DNA of 64,000 bases from Gonioctena quinquepunctata (taxonomy: Eukaryota; Arthropoda; Insecta; Coleoptera; Chrysomelidae), in the NCBI GenBank assembly GCA_018342105.1, contig JAFIRS010003441.1, positions 1 through 64,000 on the forward strand, given 5' to 3'. The notes under the pieces were generated by a model. The model was not told where the DNA came from, did not search any database, and worked only from the letters and a program-made list of their open reading frames with translations. Below, piece after piece: positions 36,401-42,410 of the stretch. Position numbers and translations under genes: made by a program. Positions within the stretch are counted from its first letter, which is position 1. Each line of letters begins with the position of its first letter.

Positions 36401-38117
36401 ATATTGATAATTGGCCATTAGACGCAATGTTAACGAAGCGAAGTCACGAAAATCAGTCTGTCCTTTTTCATTTGGGCGCTTAAAGACTACTGCGCATGCG
36501 CATTTTTTGAATTACGACTCATGACATGCTTGCTTGTTTTTTATGGTTTATCCAAAATACTGGATAATATATAATATACCAGTAAACGGGGGCTATAGCC
36601 ACAAATTCGACCCCCCTTCAATGGGCAAACGGGATTGTCTCACTCGAAATGATACCACGAATGCCCAAAACTTTCACAACAATAATTAATAACTTTGCGA
36701 TGCACGTGGAACGGCTGTACAAAAACTAACATTAACCTGACTTTCTGCCCGCGTGGTAGACGTCCATCTACCACAACACCAGAGGCGCGTTCGATTATAG
36801 ACTCCAAGAGTAAAGTAAAGTATTTGAAGGTTTCTTAAATTTACTCTGGAGTTAAGTACTATTCATGTTTTATTCGAACGGTGCGGAATTTATTTGGAGT
36901 TGTTTACAAAGTCCGAGTGACAGAAGGTTCTAATATCGGAAATATTGTTAAAAAAACGAAAAATGGCAAGAACAATGGAAGTTGATGAAAACCGGAGAAA
37001 AATATTGTTGACAATAGCAGATAACTTTTCTAGAATCTTGTTCGCCAATTGTAAATAAAATGTTAGTATTTATAGTAGGGAATGACAATGGTAGATTCGA
37101 AGGTCATGTGATGGTTTCGAAGCAGCTTTATTAAAAATAGGTCGTAGGTTAAGAATTCGAGTGGGACAGTATGAACTTGGTAGACCATATGTTTCTCCAA
37201 GATTACAACTATTATCAGTGAACAGTATTAAACACATACACATAAATAATCTCAATCTTGGGTTGGATGTGAGAGTGTGAGACACAGCATAAAGAGATTT
37301 TCCGTCCCCCAGAGTTGTGTCAATTTTGTGGAGTTGAATAAACCCAGCTATTTTGTAGAGTTACGAGAGTTAACTCGGTAGCGAATACTCTGGTATTTTC
37401 GAACGACAGTCTTATAGTTAAATATACATGACTTTACGATTTTCGAACGCTATTTAGTAAATTATACTCGATGGAGTTAATAATCGAACGCACCTCAGAA
37501 AGTCGAATCCGACTCATGACTCATGACATAAATATTTAAGGTTGGGTTTTATTTGACATTTTAACCATAACCAAACTTTTTTCACGTGAAATAATGACTT
37601 TTAGCACGAGATGGACGAACAAAATCACTTTTATGATACAAAAAAGTGTTTCATATTTCATATTCCCGACACTTTTTTGGGATTATAACCTCCCACAATC
37701 TGAAAACAAAATTAAATGGATCAGCGAAACTATACAAGTGTAGAAGAGCAAAAAATCATTATATAATTTTTTCTAGGCAAAACTGGAAAAGTTGCTGACT
37801 GGTTGAATATTTTTCCATTTGTGAAAAATAATTTGGTGTACGGCAAAGTAGTTTCTAGCCCTTCTACACTTGTGAAGTGTCAAGAAAGACTGTCGGAATT
37901 TTGTATGGTGTTATTTTGTATTTTTCAGGTCGTGAATGAGTATAACGTGATATCCAGAGTCTGGCCAAGAGCATGTGCCACAGCTGAAAAACTATGGTCT
38001 AAAGCAAATATAACTACTCTTGACGAAGCTGCCCTGAGATTGGAAGAGCATACATGCAGAATGAACAGGCGAGGGATCGCTGCACAGCCCCCTAACGGTC
38101 CTGGTTTCTGCCCATGA
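4679..38117 (+). CDS. Beta-hexosaminidase (GH20), HEXA/HEXB type, 9 exons
   Basis: This enzyme removes terminal N-acetylhexosamines from glycolipids and glycoproteins; this type acts in the lysosome. I joined nine exons: 4679-4870, 24762-24996, 25079-25194, 27495-27700, 32103-32215, 32595-32793, 33215-33434, 33748-33915 and 37929-38117. They total 1638 nt, 545 residues, the usual family length, with every GT-AG junction in phase. Family motifs appear in order: signal peptide, RGLLLDTSRHF (substrate-binding Arg), VMPEFDTPGH, HLGGDEVEFECW (catalytic Asp-Glu pair), VWKD, WYLDSLDSNGDW, AMWGE and RVWPRACATAEKLWS. Several N-glycosylation sequons (NDS, NSS, NDT, NKT, NET, NIT) fit a secretory or lysosomal protein. 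It resembles the vertebrate lysosomal subunits more than insect chitin-degrading paralogs; I cannot separate HEXA from HEXB. Introns 1, 3, 4 and 8 are swollen by repeats, yet the coding sequence is unbroken. Confidence 0.92.
5146..5300 (+). repeat. Left outer arm of an interrupted inverted repeat
   Basis: Sequence from TTATAAATAAGGG through ATATTAATATTTTGTTA to ATAACATATTTATGGCTTAT recurs in reverse complement at about 12200-12355. It may be one half of a terminal inverted repeat whose other half lies at 8745-8810. Confidence 0.6.
5945..8400 (+). repeat. Tandem array of ~118-bp units split by a LINE
   Basis: Units start CCACCCCTTTGTGACA, contain GATTCTCGTCAGCCTT and a CCGCGAAAAAA tract, and recur at about 8023, 8141, 8258 and 8377. 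A related unit (AACCCCTTTGCGACA...GGTTCTCGTGAGC) lies at 5955-6005, on the far side of the LINE at 6008-7985. The LINE therefore seems to have landed inside the array. Confidence 0.7.
6008..7985 (+). mobile_element. Non-LTR retrotransposon (Jockey/CR1-like), 5'-truncated
   Basis: It is a reverse-transcriptase ORF2 relic on +. Fingers and palm motifs appear in order: YKSGDTESPENFRLISIIP near 6460, FGFRKNRS near 6600, motif A LIDLSKAFDCISHQ near 6700, motif B GVPQGTVLGPLLF near 6865, motif C LFADDATFY near 6965, then LLGIHIDQSLKWS. The C-terminal region runs to about 7750 (KLYNKLPEETRN). There are frame changes near 6653, 6800 and 7240. The endonuclease is missing. The 3' end is a CTACT-type short repeat tail (AAACTCTACTCTACTCTACT), and the same tail is seen on the - strand at 28014. 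Confidence 0.85.
8745..8810 (+). repeat. Left inner arm, inverted copy at 12110
   Basis: It contains CTTTGCGCGGCTTGCGATAG and GTGTTGACTG, found in reverse complement at about 12110-12175 with only a few changes. Confidence 0.6.
9203..9270 (-). other. Degraded tRNA-like sequence (possible SINE head)
   Basis: On the - strand there is an A-box-like stretch TAGAGCAGTGGTTAGC and a perfect B-box GGTTCAATCCC, spaced as in a tRNA. A CTTTCAC sequence sits where a Glu(TTC) anticodon loop would be. The acceptor and anticodon stems do not pair well, so it is not a functional tRNA as read. Confidence 0.35.
9802..10254 (-). pseudogene. Transposase remnant, catalytic domain deleted
   Basis: From ATG 10254 downward it encodes the helix-turn-helix N-terminus (MVRALGDKVAAILILGETG, later RSGRPQISDEKK and STVHRVLKKK) related to the transposase at 834-1883. 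It then reads KMVHQLSDDDPDRRVQK. The next recognisable protein is the extreme C-terminus QEVNGGHFEQFL, ending at the stop 9802-9804. The acidic triad region is absent, so the copy is non-autonomous. The nested element begins five bases upstream of this ATG. Confidence 0.75.
10259..11500. mobile_element. Nested 1.24-kb long-TIR element with 8-bp duplication
   Basis: It begins GGAAAAGGTCAAGAATATGA and ends with the near reverse complement TCATATTCTTGACCTTTACC. About 190 bases at each end are inverted copies (~90% by eye), and weaker pairing continues inward. CCATTTCG occurs on both sides (10251-10258 and 11501-11508), an 8-bp target duplication typical of hAT-like or P-like elements. No transposase is seen inside. 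The centre includes a CCTAACCTAAC stretch of no clear meaning. Confidence 0.75.
12070..12088 (+). repeat. GA-rich microsatellite
   Basis: A short GAGAGA-type run just outside the right end of the Tc1/mariner element. Confidence 0.7.
12110..12355 (-). repeat. Right arm of an interrupted inverted repeat
   Basis: On the - strand it first matches 5146-5300 and then 8745-8810, in that order. This suggests one terminal repeat whose left copy was split by later insertions. Confidence 0.5.
12753..14919. repeat. Giant 2.17-kb palindrome
   Basis: It starts TAGTCTACTCGACAAGTTGA and ends with the reverse complement (TCAACTTGTCGAGTAGACTA). Arms of roughly 1 kb pair almost throughout. For example, AACGATTGTTAACTAACAAA and the GCGCGCGGCGTCAAAAGCGA region near 13020 are mirrored near 14400 and 14560. 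The tip is near 13800. The right arm carries ~120 extra bases near 14220-14340. If the outer TA is a target duplication it would be Tc1/mariner-like. No protein is seen. Confidence 0.85.
15095..15290 (+). repeat. Dispersed repeat, second copy of 3250-3450
   Basis: ATTTATTTATTG..GATTGTCTTATTAGCC through CACGAAGACTTTTCCTGA and GGCTTATTTGAT matches 3260-3440, with an internal deletion and substitutions. Confidence 0.65.
15310..15412. repeat. Short hairpin with GCGGAATGAG stem
   Basis: AGTGCTTTTTCC..CGTAACGAGCGAATTTCTGCGGAATGAG pairs with CGAGTTCCGCAAAAGAAAGTGAGTTACG..GGAAAATAGTATT around a TGAAG tip. Confidence 0.55.
15446..15476 (+). repeat. TA microsatellite
   Basis: A (TA)n run directly at the left edge of the palindrome 15478-17203. 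It stands where the terminal sequence of the palindrome's right side would be expected. Confidence 0.9.
15478..17203. repeat. 1.7-kb palindrome with ~0.63-kb arms
   Basis: The left arm starts AGTTCGCAACATATGGAAG and the right arm ends CTTCCATAGGTTGCGAACT. Stretches such as TCTTCCCCAGAAAATACCCA (15839) and its reverse complement (near 16820), and CCTGTCAAATTTGACA with its mirror, show high identity. The loop (about 16106-16554) holds a transposase fragment. Beyond the right arm lies GTGTGACACTGTATGTA, a CAGTGTCACAC-type terminus like a Tc1/mariner end. Confidence 0.85.
16395..16530 (+). pseudogene. Mariner-family transposase fragment in palindrome loop
   Basis: The peptide GRDWKDYWPPRSPDLSPIDF followed by FLWG carries the third catalytic Asp region of mariner/Tc-like transposases, the same motif as at ~1060 (-). 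Only ~45 residues are recognisable. It lies in the unpaired loop, which suggests the palindrome is built from inverted pieces of a transposon. Confidence 0.7.
17217..17244 (+). repeat. TA microsatellite
   Basis: A (TA)n run next to the right end of the 1.7-kb palindrome, matching the one at its left edge. Confidence 0.9.
17249..17456. mobile_element. Hairpin MITE, ~210 bp
   Basis: AACTAACTTTTAACGCACTA.. and CAACGACTATGCCAAAAAGC..GGGGTG on the left pair with CACCCCACGCTTTTCGGCAT and TAGTGCGTTAAAAGCGTTTTCGTTAGTT on the right. It has no coding content. Confidence 0.65.
17538..17612 (-). other. Degraded tRNA-Leu-like sequence
   Basis: On the - strand: AGCGGTCTAAGGCGCCAGG (D arm and start of the anticodon arm), CTTAAGT where a TAA anticodon loop would sit, a long variable region, then GTGGGTTCGAAACCCCAC (T arm) and ACCGGAC. 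The 5' acceptor strand is missing and the anticodon stem is poor. It is therefore a tRNA pseudogene or a tRNA-derived repeat head. Confidence 0.45.
18052..18190 (+). repeat. TTATCCCGT minisatellite, array 2
   Basis: It has the same CCCGTTATCCCGTT-type unit as 3496-3800. It follows GCCTGTGGCTTTGCCCGCTT, comparable with TGCTGTGGCTGTGG before array 1, so both arrays sit at an equivalent place in a related repeat. Confidence 0.8.
18240..18640 (+). repeat. ~135-bp tandem repeats
   Basis: Three to four diverged units contain TTTCACC-CTTTAGG-G-TGAATTT, then ATTTGTTACA, CTCAAATTC and ATGACCCTAACTTAAAAA-TAACGGAACC. Confidence 0.65.
18713..20155 (+). repeat. Higher-order tandem array (~0.72-kb period)
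   Basis: The landmark CCCCTACCT occurs at 18713, 19153, 19427 and 19879, giving intervals of 440, 274 and 452, then ~276 to the end. Long and short units alternate, so the array is two copies of a ~0.72-kb composite. Shared pieces include TCATAAAATTATT, CCGATGAAAG and GATTATTTTGACATT. Open frames inside are repeat-derived. Confidence 0.75.
20195..21200 (+). repeat. Decayed retroelement-like repeats
   Basis: AACTAGCTGGCACC at ~20197 and TTTTAAATCGGTTCAGTACTTCCAGAG..ACATACAAACAAATG near 21147 resemble the two ends of the repeat class at 3454-4156. Two similar blocks (AAAATGAATTATAGCTCAGG near 20233 and AAAATAAATTATACTTAGAG near 21092) suggest duplication. No protein is recognisable. Confidence 0.35.
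22675..22985 (+). repeat. TAATAATAG-rich repeat with TGTCTGTCTG units
   Basis: Two or three related blocks contain CTTGTCTGTCTG, GTAATAATAATAGTA-AGGAGTAA, ATCGATTT-AAACTAACTT and GATGAGCTAGA. Confidence 0.5.
23536..24688 (+). mobile_element. Jockey/CR1-like LINE, internally deleted
   Basis: It starts with the APE-type endonuclease core (NGDFNVHNAAW, then LGNSDHTLIST near 23770). At about 23821 it jumps directly to GPYISARETRN, which in the related copies lies after the RT palm. The whole RT catalytic region is missing. The C-terminal part continues (MDLATILEWGSNNLVEF, then LEYCSHIWSAAPKHI) to SLGSHDVL, then a 3' UTR and A tail at ~24680. It ends only ~70 bases before hexosaminidase exon 2. 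Confidence 0.85.
24762..24996 (+). CDS. Hexosaminidase exon 2
   Basis: Acceptor TTTTTAG|GCAAAA, donor AAAAGT|GTAAGT. It encodes AKNSSECVLLREALVRYGQI and onward, the zincin-like N-terminal GH20b-type domain, with an NSS sequon. It ends in phase 1. Confidence 0.9.
25079..25194 (+). CDS. Hexosaminidase exon 3
   Basis: Acceptor CTCATAG|AT, donor TATCC|GTAAGT. It encodes INIEDDGAVLNAGSIWGVLR and GLETFSQL, a very characteristic GH20 stretch. It ends in phase 0. Confidence 0.93.
25480..26815 (-). mobile_element. Non-LTR retrotransposon fragment in hexosaminidase intron 3
   Basis: On -, it reads SFESGKLPENIKMVKVILIF, then SRPISILNVFSKLLKKAI, FRKHSDTEF, motif A LSLDLRKAFDTVNHK, a motif-B remnant VPILGPLLFLIYIN, motif C LFADDTTLIY and a C-terminal part to ~25640. 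Frames are broken near 26290 and 26090. The endonuclease is absent. The A and C motifs are intact but the copy is dead. Confidence 0.8.
26830..27494. other. Intron 3 remainder, nothing recognised
   Basis: AT-rich sequence between the LINE fragment and exon 4. No gene or clear repeat was identified. Confidence 0.4.
27495..27700 (+). CDS. Hexosaminidase exon 4
   Basis: Acceptor ATTACAG|TTG, donor CTGAG|GTGAAT. It encodes SHRGLLLDTSRHFIPMEKIF and FHWHIVDDQSFPY; the Arg of HRG is the conserved substrate-binding residue. It ends in phase 2. Confidence 0.93.
28014..28515 (-). mobile_element. LINE 3' fragment with CTACT tail
   Basis: On -, a short coding remnant (RPRYRLSVSQKNYLNIHFYN, then KLPKAI) matches the C-terminal region of Jockey/CR1-like ORF2. 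The 3' end has AATAAACTCTACTG..CTCTACTCTACTCT, the same tail as the LINE at 6008-7985. It is strongly 5'-truncated. Confidence 0.6.
28726..28839. repeat. Hairpin next to the Crypton-like gene
   Basis: ATTTAACGAGCGGTAATG..GGTCATAACTCACG.AGATGAA pairs with TTCATCAAGTGAGTTATGAC and CATTACCGCAAGTTAAAT around a loop containing GCACGAGCCGCAGGCGAGTG. GTGAGTTAT-type sequence recurs near 31927-31960, on the other side of the gene, so these may mark element edges. Confidence 0.55.
28955..31723 (-). pseudogene. Crypton-like tyrosine recombinase, split by a LINE
   Basis: The N-terminal half lies at 31723-31284 and the C-terminal half at 29573-28955, both on -. The start is MNSDSEDD at 31723. The core-binding domain follows (YKNFQAWRSSKNIESSFIEN, later YKTSSLWTFYSMLRSTLNIN and RPEQLNNFINEAPDEKYLATK). 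After the LINE, the frame resumes with GACRAAELHSM, where R is the first catalytic Arg. VSVPNKKTKIARKFTVTG, GHCFRRSSATLL (His-x-x-Arg), LKRHGGW (His) and VAGGYVDDS (the Tyr nucleophile) follow. All catalytic positions survive. Joining the halves across the LINE gives the expected spacing between KYLATK and GACR. There is a frame change near 31640 and another after RAAELHSM. Such genes belong to mobile YR elements. Crypton is the likeliest class but I cannot confirm it. Confidence 0.75.
29574..31269 (+). mobile_element. Jockey/CR1-like LINE copy inserted in the recombinase gene
   Basis: It is 5'-truncated, beginning ATTTGCTGGAAATTCC. RT motifs in order: TNKACGSDGIPP, SNYRPIALLSIISKVMEKAI, YGFRHQRSTGDLLA, motif A VALDISKAFDRVWH, motif B GVPQGSILAPTLF, motif C changed to FAEDN (FADDS in the sister copy). 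A frameshift near 30395 precedes NNINMDLATILEWG. The rest runs to SLGSHDVL (31215), with a 3' UTR ending GGGAACCAGAACAT and a ~15-A tail. It is nearly identical to 23536-24688 and 42411-44310, implying recent activity. Confidence 0.88.
32103..32215 (+). CDS. Hexosaminidase exon 5
   Basis: Acceptor TTTTCAG|TGA, donor TCCAG|GTCAGT. It encodes EKGAYTPSQIYSVADVQQVI and RGIRVMPEFDTPG. It ends in phase 1. Confidence 0.92.
32595..32793 (+). CDS. Hexosaminidase exon 6 (catalytic)
   Basis: Acceptor ATTTTAG|GGC, donor TGTTG|GTAAGT. It completes GHTRSWG and encodes LTACGG and HLGGDEVEFEC, carrying the catalytic Asp-Glu pair. It ends in phase 2. Confidence 0.94.
33215..33434 (+). CDS. Hexosaminidase exon 7
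   Basis: Acceptor TTTTTAG|GGA, donor CAGAG|GTATGA. It encodes ESNSNITKFMEEKNITGDYK, LESFYIQKVI, VWEEVFHNG and VHVWKD, with two NIT sequons. It ends in phase 0. Confidence 0.92.
33748..33915 (+). CDS. Hexosaminidase exon 8
   Basis: Acceptor TTTTCAG|GTA, donor GAGAG|GTAAGA. It encodes SCWYLDSLDSNGDWQKYYQC and GGEAAMWGE, the substrate-binding Tyr/Asp and Trp/Glu motifs. It ends in phase 0. Confidence 0.93.
33976..34405. mobile_element. Possible MITE with ~30-bp inverted ends
   Basis: AGCTCGTCCAATATTGAAACG..CCGTTTGG on the left is mirrored by CCAAAGTGGTTGTTTCAATA..TTGGACGAGAT on the right. The exact ends and target duplication are unclear. Confidence 0.5.
34173..34670 (+). other. Unrecognised 165-codon open frame in intron 8
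   Basis: It starts MYNLRPRKPPHTNFEKN and ends in an acidic, Asn/Glu-rich tail (TLSLDNARENQGENLEK). The first half overlaps the inverted-repeat element. The later half lies outside it. It lies between hexosaminidase exons 8 and 9 and has no place in that protein. It may be chance, a retrocopy fragment or an element-encoded piece. I do not recognise it. Confidence 0.25.
34895..35925 (+). repeat. Two direct copies, ~600-bp offset
   Basis: CAGAAAGCTC-GCAACGAACTTAGGTATC, GTACTCCTAGCGCCTCTGATG and ATTGGCGCTAGTGTGTGG-TAAG occur near 34935-35330 and again at 35535-35925 at ~95% identity by eye. The second copy lacks a few bases near 35850. Confidence 0.8.
36000..36780. other. Intron 8 stretch, nothing recognised
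   Basis: AT-rich, without a gene or an assignable repeat. Confidence 0.35.
36782..37496. mobile_element. Element with GAGGCGCGTTCGATTAT inverted ends
   Basis: The left end GAGGCGCGTTCGATTATAGA and the right end (reverse complement) GAGGTGCGTTCGATTATTAA match over ~18 bases, 715 bp apart, with related TTCGAACG pieces inside. No transposase domain or target duplication could be identified. Confidence 0.5.
37929..38117 (+). CDS. Hexosaminidase exon 9 (last)
   Basis: Acceptor TTTTCAG|GTC. It encodes EYNVISRVWPRACATAEKLW, then CRMNRRGIAAQPPNGPGFCP and a TGA. The CRM-RGIAAQP-GPG-C ending is the family C-terminus. Confidence 0.94.
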   Translation, partial: VVNEYNVISRVWPRACATAEKLWSKANITTLDEAALRLEEHTCRMNRRGIAAQPPNGPGFCP

Positions 38118-38348
38118 ATATAATAATGCATATGAATGATATAATGCAATATAGATAAATATAAATACAGAATGGCGGATTTTTTATTTGGATTAGGTTT
38201 TAAAACAATTCCAAATTAAAATTGAATTGAATTAATATTTATTTAAAAAATTAAATGATCAAAAAACATATATAATTTGTTTAAAAAACCCACACTGAGC
38301 AAAAATGTAGATTAATAATAATCAACTATTGAATCTGCTCCAAAATAT

Positions 38349-38354
38349 AATAAA
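38349..38354 (+). promoter_or_regulatory. Candidate poly(A) signal AATAAA
   Basis: First exact AATAAA after the hexosaminidase stop, 232 bases downstream. No other support. Confidence 0.3.
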
Positions 38355-38505
38355 TGTAAGAAATAATTTCACTTTTTTGAAAATATGAACACATGTAGTT
38401 CAATGTTCTGCGTGGCTTTAGCCGGGAAAGCAGTTGTTTTCTGTTAGATATTTACTTCATTTTTATCGTGGATTTTTCAATTCACAGAAAAATATTACTA
38501 TTTAA

Positions 38506-38673
38506 CACGTTAGCCGCCATGAGACACGTATGGCTTATCTCAGATTTCCGTACGTAAAGGCGGCGAGACACGGGAGCCGTGTCTCACGCACCCCAGTATT
38601 ACAAGTAATATTGGCTGAAAAAGCGACTTGGTCCAGGGGGACATTTTTTTTCAACATTGTGGTGGCTAACGTG
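38506..38673. mobile_element. piggyBac-type MITE, 168 bp
   Basis: TTAA occurs at both edges (38502-38505 and 38674-38677). Inverted ends CACGTTAGCCGCCA and TGGTGGCTAACGTG match at 12 of 14. TTAA target duplication marks the piggyBac superfamily. It is non-coding and lies between two converging genes. Confidence 0.75.
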
Positions 38674-39065
38674 TTAATATTCAATTGAGAAAACTTTTCC
38701 CCTTTCAATAATTTCACTGTATTCCTATTCAATTCTTATTTGAATTTATTCAATTTAAATGAAAAATCCAAGCATTTAGACAATGAAACCCAACTCTGAA
38801 ATAAAATAATGGGTAGGTAATCATGTTGGAAAAAAAAAGGAAAATAATATCTTGAATATAAACTTATCTTTGAAAATGCTGTTATATAGAAATGGAATCA
38901 AGAAAAGTTAATGCAATATTAATAAAAACTATTTTCAATCATGAAAAATTAAGTACTCCCAGATAATGTTTCAGGACTGCTGGGTCTTTTCTGTAATGAA
39001 AGAGACCAAGATCATTCTACATTTGATTGAGGGGTGTTTCTCAAAAAAAAAACTGAAACATCTGC

Positions 39066-39290
39066 TTATGTAGCAACAATATATTTACCAGTTTTGTACA
39101 TTTCATAAGCAAACTCCTCTGTATGATTAGGATCAAATTCTAGACCTATATAATCTATTTCTAGCGAAAACTCCCCGCCATACCTTTCACCTGCTGTAAT
39201 CCCAAAACTGGTAATTTTGTTCAGAGGTATGGGGGCCTGTCTATCTTGAATACGTCCCTTGGCAGCAAGATAGAATTTAGAAAATGGGAT
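39066..39290 (-). CDS. NDUFAF1 exon 3 (last)
   Basis: Acceptor TTTCCAG|ATC, TAA at 39066-39068. It encodes IPFSKFYLAAKGRIQDRQAP and onward to the end of the CIA30 domain. Confidence 0.93.
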   Translation of the reverse strand: MPFSKFYLAAKGRIQDRQAPIPLNKITSFGITAGERYGGEFSLEIDYIGLEFDPNHTEEFAYEMYKTGKYIVAT

Positions 39291-40077
39291 CTGGAAATTA
39301 AAAAAAACTAGTGGACTATTTACCTTATATTGTTAGATTCTTACCCTCACAAGTTGCCAATATGGCCCCCCTCGTGTGAAAAGAACGTAATGATACATAT
39401 CATTCCAAGTGATGTCATAGTAACCTCGAGTGTGTATATTCAATAAATAGGACCTGCCGTCTCCTCTCACTCGCATCACTAACATGTTATAGCTAGTCCA
39501 ATCTAAATGAGCTTCTCTTCTGAAAGATTTCTGGAAAACAAATGTTCATATCTATAAAAGAAGTAAATGAAATATGTCAGATGCCGTATAAAAAATATTT
39601 TATATGTACCCTTGCACGAAGAGTCTTCACATTGCAATAACCCGCCCGTTTCACTTTCCCATCTTTTGGTACCCTCATATCCAAAGTCCCGGAGAATAAG
39701 CCTTTTCCTTGGCTGGTCAACGATAAAGAACTCTTGCTAAATCCCTCATTATTATCTCTATCGTTAGTAACAATCCATTTCTTGAGGGATTCTTCGTTTC
39801 CGAACTGCCATTGCACATCTACTTCTCCGGGTCTGAAAATGAGCAGAGGGTCAAACTCGAATCTTTCCTTCACTTCTTCCGTCCATAGGGCAATTTCACT
39901 TTTGAGATCTTTGATCCCTTCTCTCATCCTTTCTTTCAAAGGTGGGAATTGTCTGTTGTCTCTGTAACCCCCTTTGTCATCTCTCTCCCAGAAAGCCTGC
40001 AGGCTGGGAGAAGTTCTGAAGTATCTTTTCGAGGACTGCTTGCATAAGTTGCAGATACTTCTATGTAACGAAATCAT
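39066..40077 (-). CDS. NDUFAF1/CIA30 complex I assembly factor, 3 exons
   Basis: NDUFAF1 is a mitochondrial chaperone for assembly of respiratory complex I. I joined exons 40077-39610, 39530-39345 and 39290-39066 on -, all phase 0, giving 292 residues, somewhat shorter than human (~327). The N-terminus MISLHRSICNLCKQSSKRYF is basic and free of acidic residues, as in a mitochondrial transit peptide. The CIA30 domain (about 100-280) has WQFGNEESLKKW, GLFSGTLDMRVP, MLVMRVRGDGRSYLLNIHTR, YYDITWNDMYHYVLFTRGGP, YWQLVRIPFSKF and FSLEIDYIGLE, all characteristic. It faces hexosaminidase tail to tail. Confidence 0.92.
39345..39530 (-). CDS. NDUFAF1 exon 2
   Basis: Acceptor TTTCCAG|AAA, donor GTGAGG|GTAAGA, 62 codons. 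It is the core of the CIA30 fold. Confidence 0.93.
39610..40077 (-). CDS. NDUFAF1 exon 1
   Basis: ATG at 40077, donor GCAAGG|GTACAT, phase 0, 156 codons. It contains the transit peptide, a charged region and the start of the CIA30 domain. Confidence 0.9.
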
Positions 40078-41340
40078 TCGGAGTGTTTTGCATTAGATTA
40101 TTTACTTTACCCTCAACTTCAACTTTTACATAACCTAATAACAATATTTTGACAAATTTACGAAGCAGTTGTCGGGATTATAGGCACTAAGAGTGCTTTC
40201 AGGTTTTCGATCGGGTATTCCAGGAGTTCACTCCTTGTACTCCGAACACTATAACACCTCAAATGTTTTTTATCATGAATTTGCACTTCAAAGATCATAT
40301 TCTTGTAGAAGAATTCGTTAATTCTAAGATTTTGTGAACATTTTCTCGTTCAAAAGAGCTCTTTAATATAACTTATTCAACCGCGATATTTCCAACTTAC
40401 AAAAATGAAAATTCCATTTGAAATCCTGAATGTGACCTTCTCGAACAACATATTATAAATCGAGAAAAGCAACAAAAACAACTATAATATTCGATGGTGT
40501 GTTATAATTCACTCAAAAATTTTAATTTTACATCCGCACTCTTCATTCCGCATAGACTGGAACACCAATTTGATAAAATGCATAAACTAATTACCTGTTT
40601 TTTCTCCGAATCTATATTGGACTGATTGGAATATTTTTAAATTAAAAAATAATAAACATCAACAATAAATATAGAAAAATGACATATGATTTGATTCATA
40701 GTCAATCGCATTTTTTTGCCGTATGAGTATGCGTTGGATTTTCTCGATTTGTGAATCGCAAAAAAATTGGACGAGCCTTTATAGCGATTAAACCACAGAA
40801 CTATTATAAGTTCTGTGAATAAAGCGCAGAAAAAATCCTTCCCGCGCAAAACCAAAACAAGTTTTGCGATTTGCATTTGCTTTGTCCTATGTTGCGTAGT
40901 GCTGTGCTTAGGTGTTCCTTGTTTTGATTGTATGGAGAAGTTGTTTTGTTGTTTTTAGAAAATATTATTTGTGTTTGTTTATCTATTAAACTGTGAAAGT
41001 ACAAAGTAATAAATATTTCTTCAAATATAATATAATAATTTATGTGGTAAGTCTATATATATTCTTGTTCTTGGTAACCCTGAAATTATGCAGAGTCCTT
41101 GAATTTTTTAATGATTACCCAACAGCAGACTTTTTGCATTTTTCTAATATTCATGAATAATTAATGAATGAAGAAACGAAACAACATTACTTAACATATT
41201 AAACATGGCTATTAAGGCCTATCCAAACAAAACTTTGTAAAATTAATTGATTATTGTGTGTATGGTATTATAATGTATATGGTACTAGAGGCCAGGGCCC
41301 ACACAGATAAAATCATACCTGTCTGAATGTGTCCAAACAG
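40078..41340. other. Intergenic, NDUFAF1 to XPC
   Basis: No coding gene is seen. The stretch to about 40200 is the likely NDUFAF1 promoter side. Around 40900-41047 the sequence is unusually repeat-free and ends in TTATGTG|GTAAGTC. That could be a non-coding first exon of XPC copy 1, but this is speculative. Confidence 0.3.
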
Positions 41341-41878
41341 TATTTATAGATAGTGCCGGAAAGAGGTAAGGAAGGAAAGCTGTCAGTTGGAGTACCCCAG
41401 GGTTCTGATGACACAAAAATACTTCATTCCAAGAAATCTTAGGTATAGCAAACAATACACTAAAAAACGAAGAACTGGCTTATTAAAAAACGATTAATTT
41501 TAAACAAAGAAAAGGCAACCTATATCTGTTTTACCACAACCAAAAATGTAAGGAACAAAATACCGCAGGACCTACAGCTGCAGACACAAAATGTGACATA
41601 GAATTCATATTGGCCAAAATCTAGATATGAAGATCCATATAAACGAGCTCTGTATTAAATTAAACTCATGGTGTTATTCTTTCAGAATCACAGCAAAATA
41701 TTTAGACAGTACGGCTTTAAGGACTGTGTATTTTTCAAACTTCCATCATCTATTGCACTTTGGTGTCATTTTCTGGGGAGGAGCTGCAAAGCACATCAGG
41801 TTTTTCTAGTACAGAAGAGATCTCTATGAATTTTGTTGAGAAATGGTTATAGGCAATCATGCAGTGGTAAATTCAGAG

Positions 41879-41936
<58 letters not shown>

Positions 41937-42370
41937 GGATAAATTTGATATGTTCAAACCACAGCACAGCTATAGTACAAGAACTGTGGATTTAAATATT
42001 CCAGCTCACAGACATTCTGACAGAAAAAACCCCTATGTATTGGTATATTAAGTTTTATAATAGTCCACCAACAGAAGTGAAAATCGAACCCTGACTCCAA
42101 AAAATCAAACATTTTGTACAGGAATTACTAATCAATGTCAACCAATTTTATAAAATTTGATTCTATTTTACTCTTCCGTTTCTTTTATTTGTTTTTGTTG
42201 TCTTGTTGAAGACTTATTTTTGTATCTCTGTATTTTTAGCATTATCTCAGACGTTCGTTTTTTGGTAATTATTCATCACTACTTTGATGCCGGTTGGTTC
42301 ATCTAATTGTATTTGTATATTGTATAATGTATAAGTACAATTCTTTGAATAAAGCTCTATCTATACCTGA
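41340..42370 (+). mobile_element. Decayed LINE fragment with internal deletion
   Basis: VGVPQGSDDTKIL near 41390 joins RT motif B directly to the DDT of motif C, so the ~40 residues between are deleted. C-terminal pieces follow (KLNSWCYSFRITAKYLDST near 41660, then FWGGAAKHI, HSYSTRTVDLNIP near 41965). An AAATTTG..TTTGAATAAAGCTCTATCT-type 3' end lies near 42340. It is split by a TA run. Confidence 0.6.
41881..41930 (+). repeat. TA microsatellite
   Basis: A 50-base (AT)n run inside the LINE relic. Confidence 0.95.
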
Positions 42371-42410
42371 AAATTGTGTGTTCCTATTGATTTAGGTTGC
42401 CTCAGAGTTC

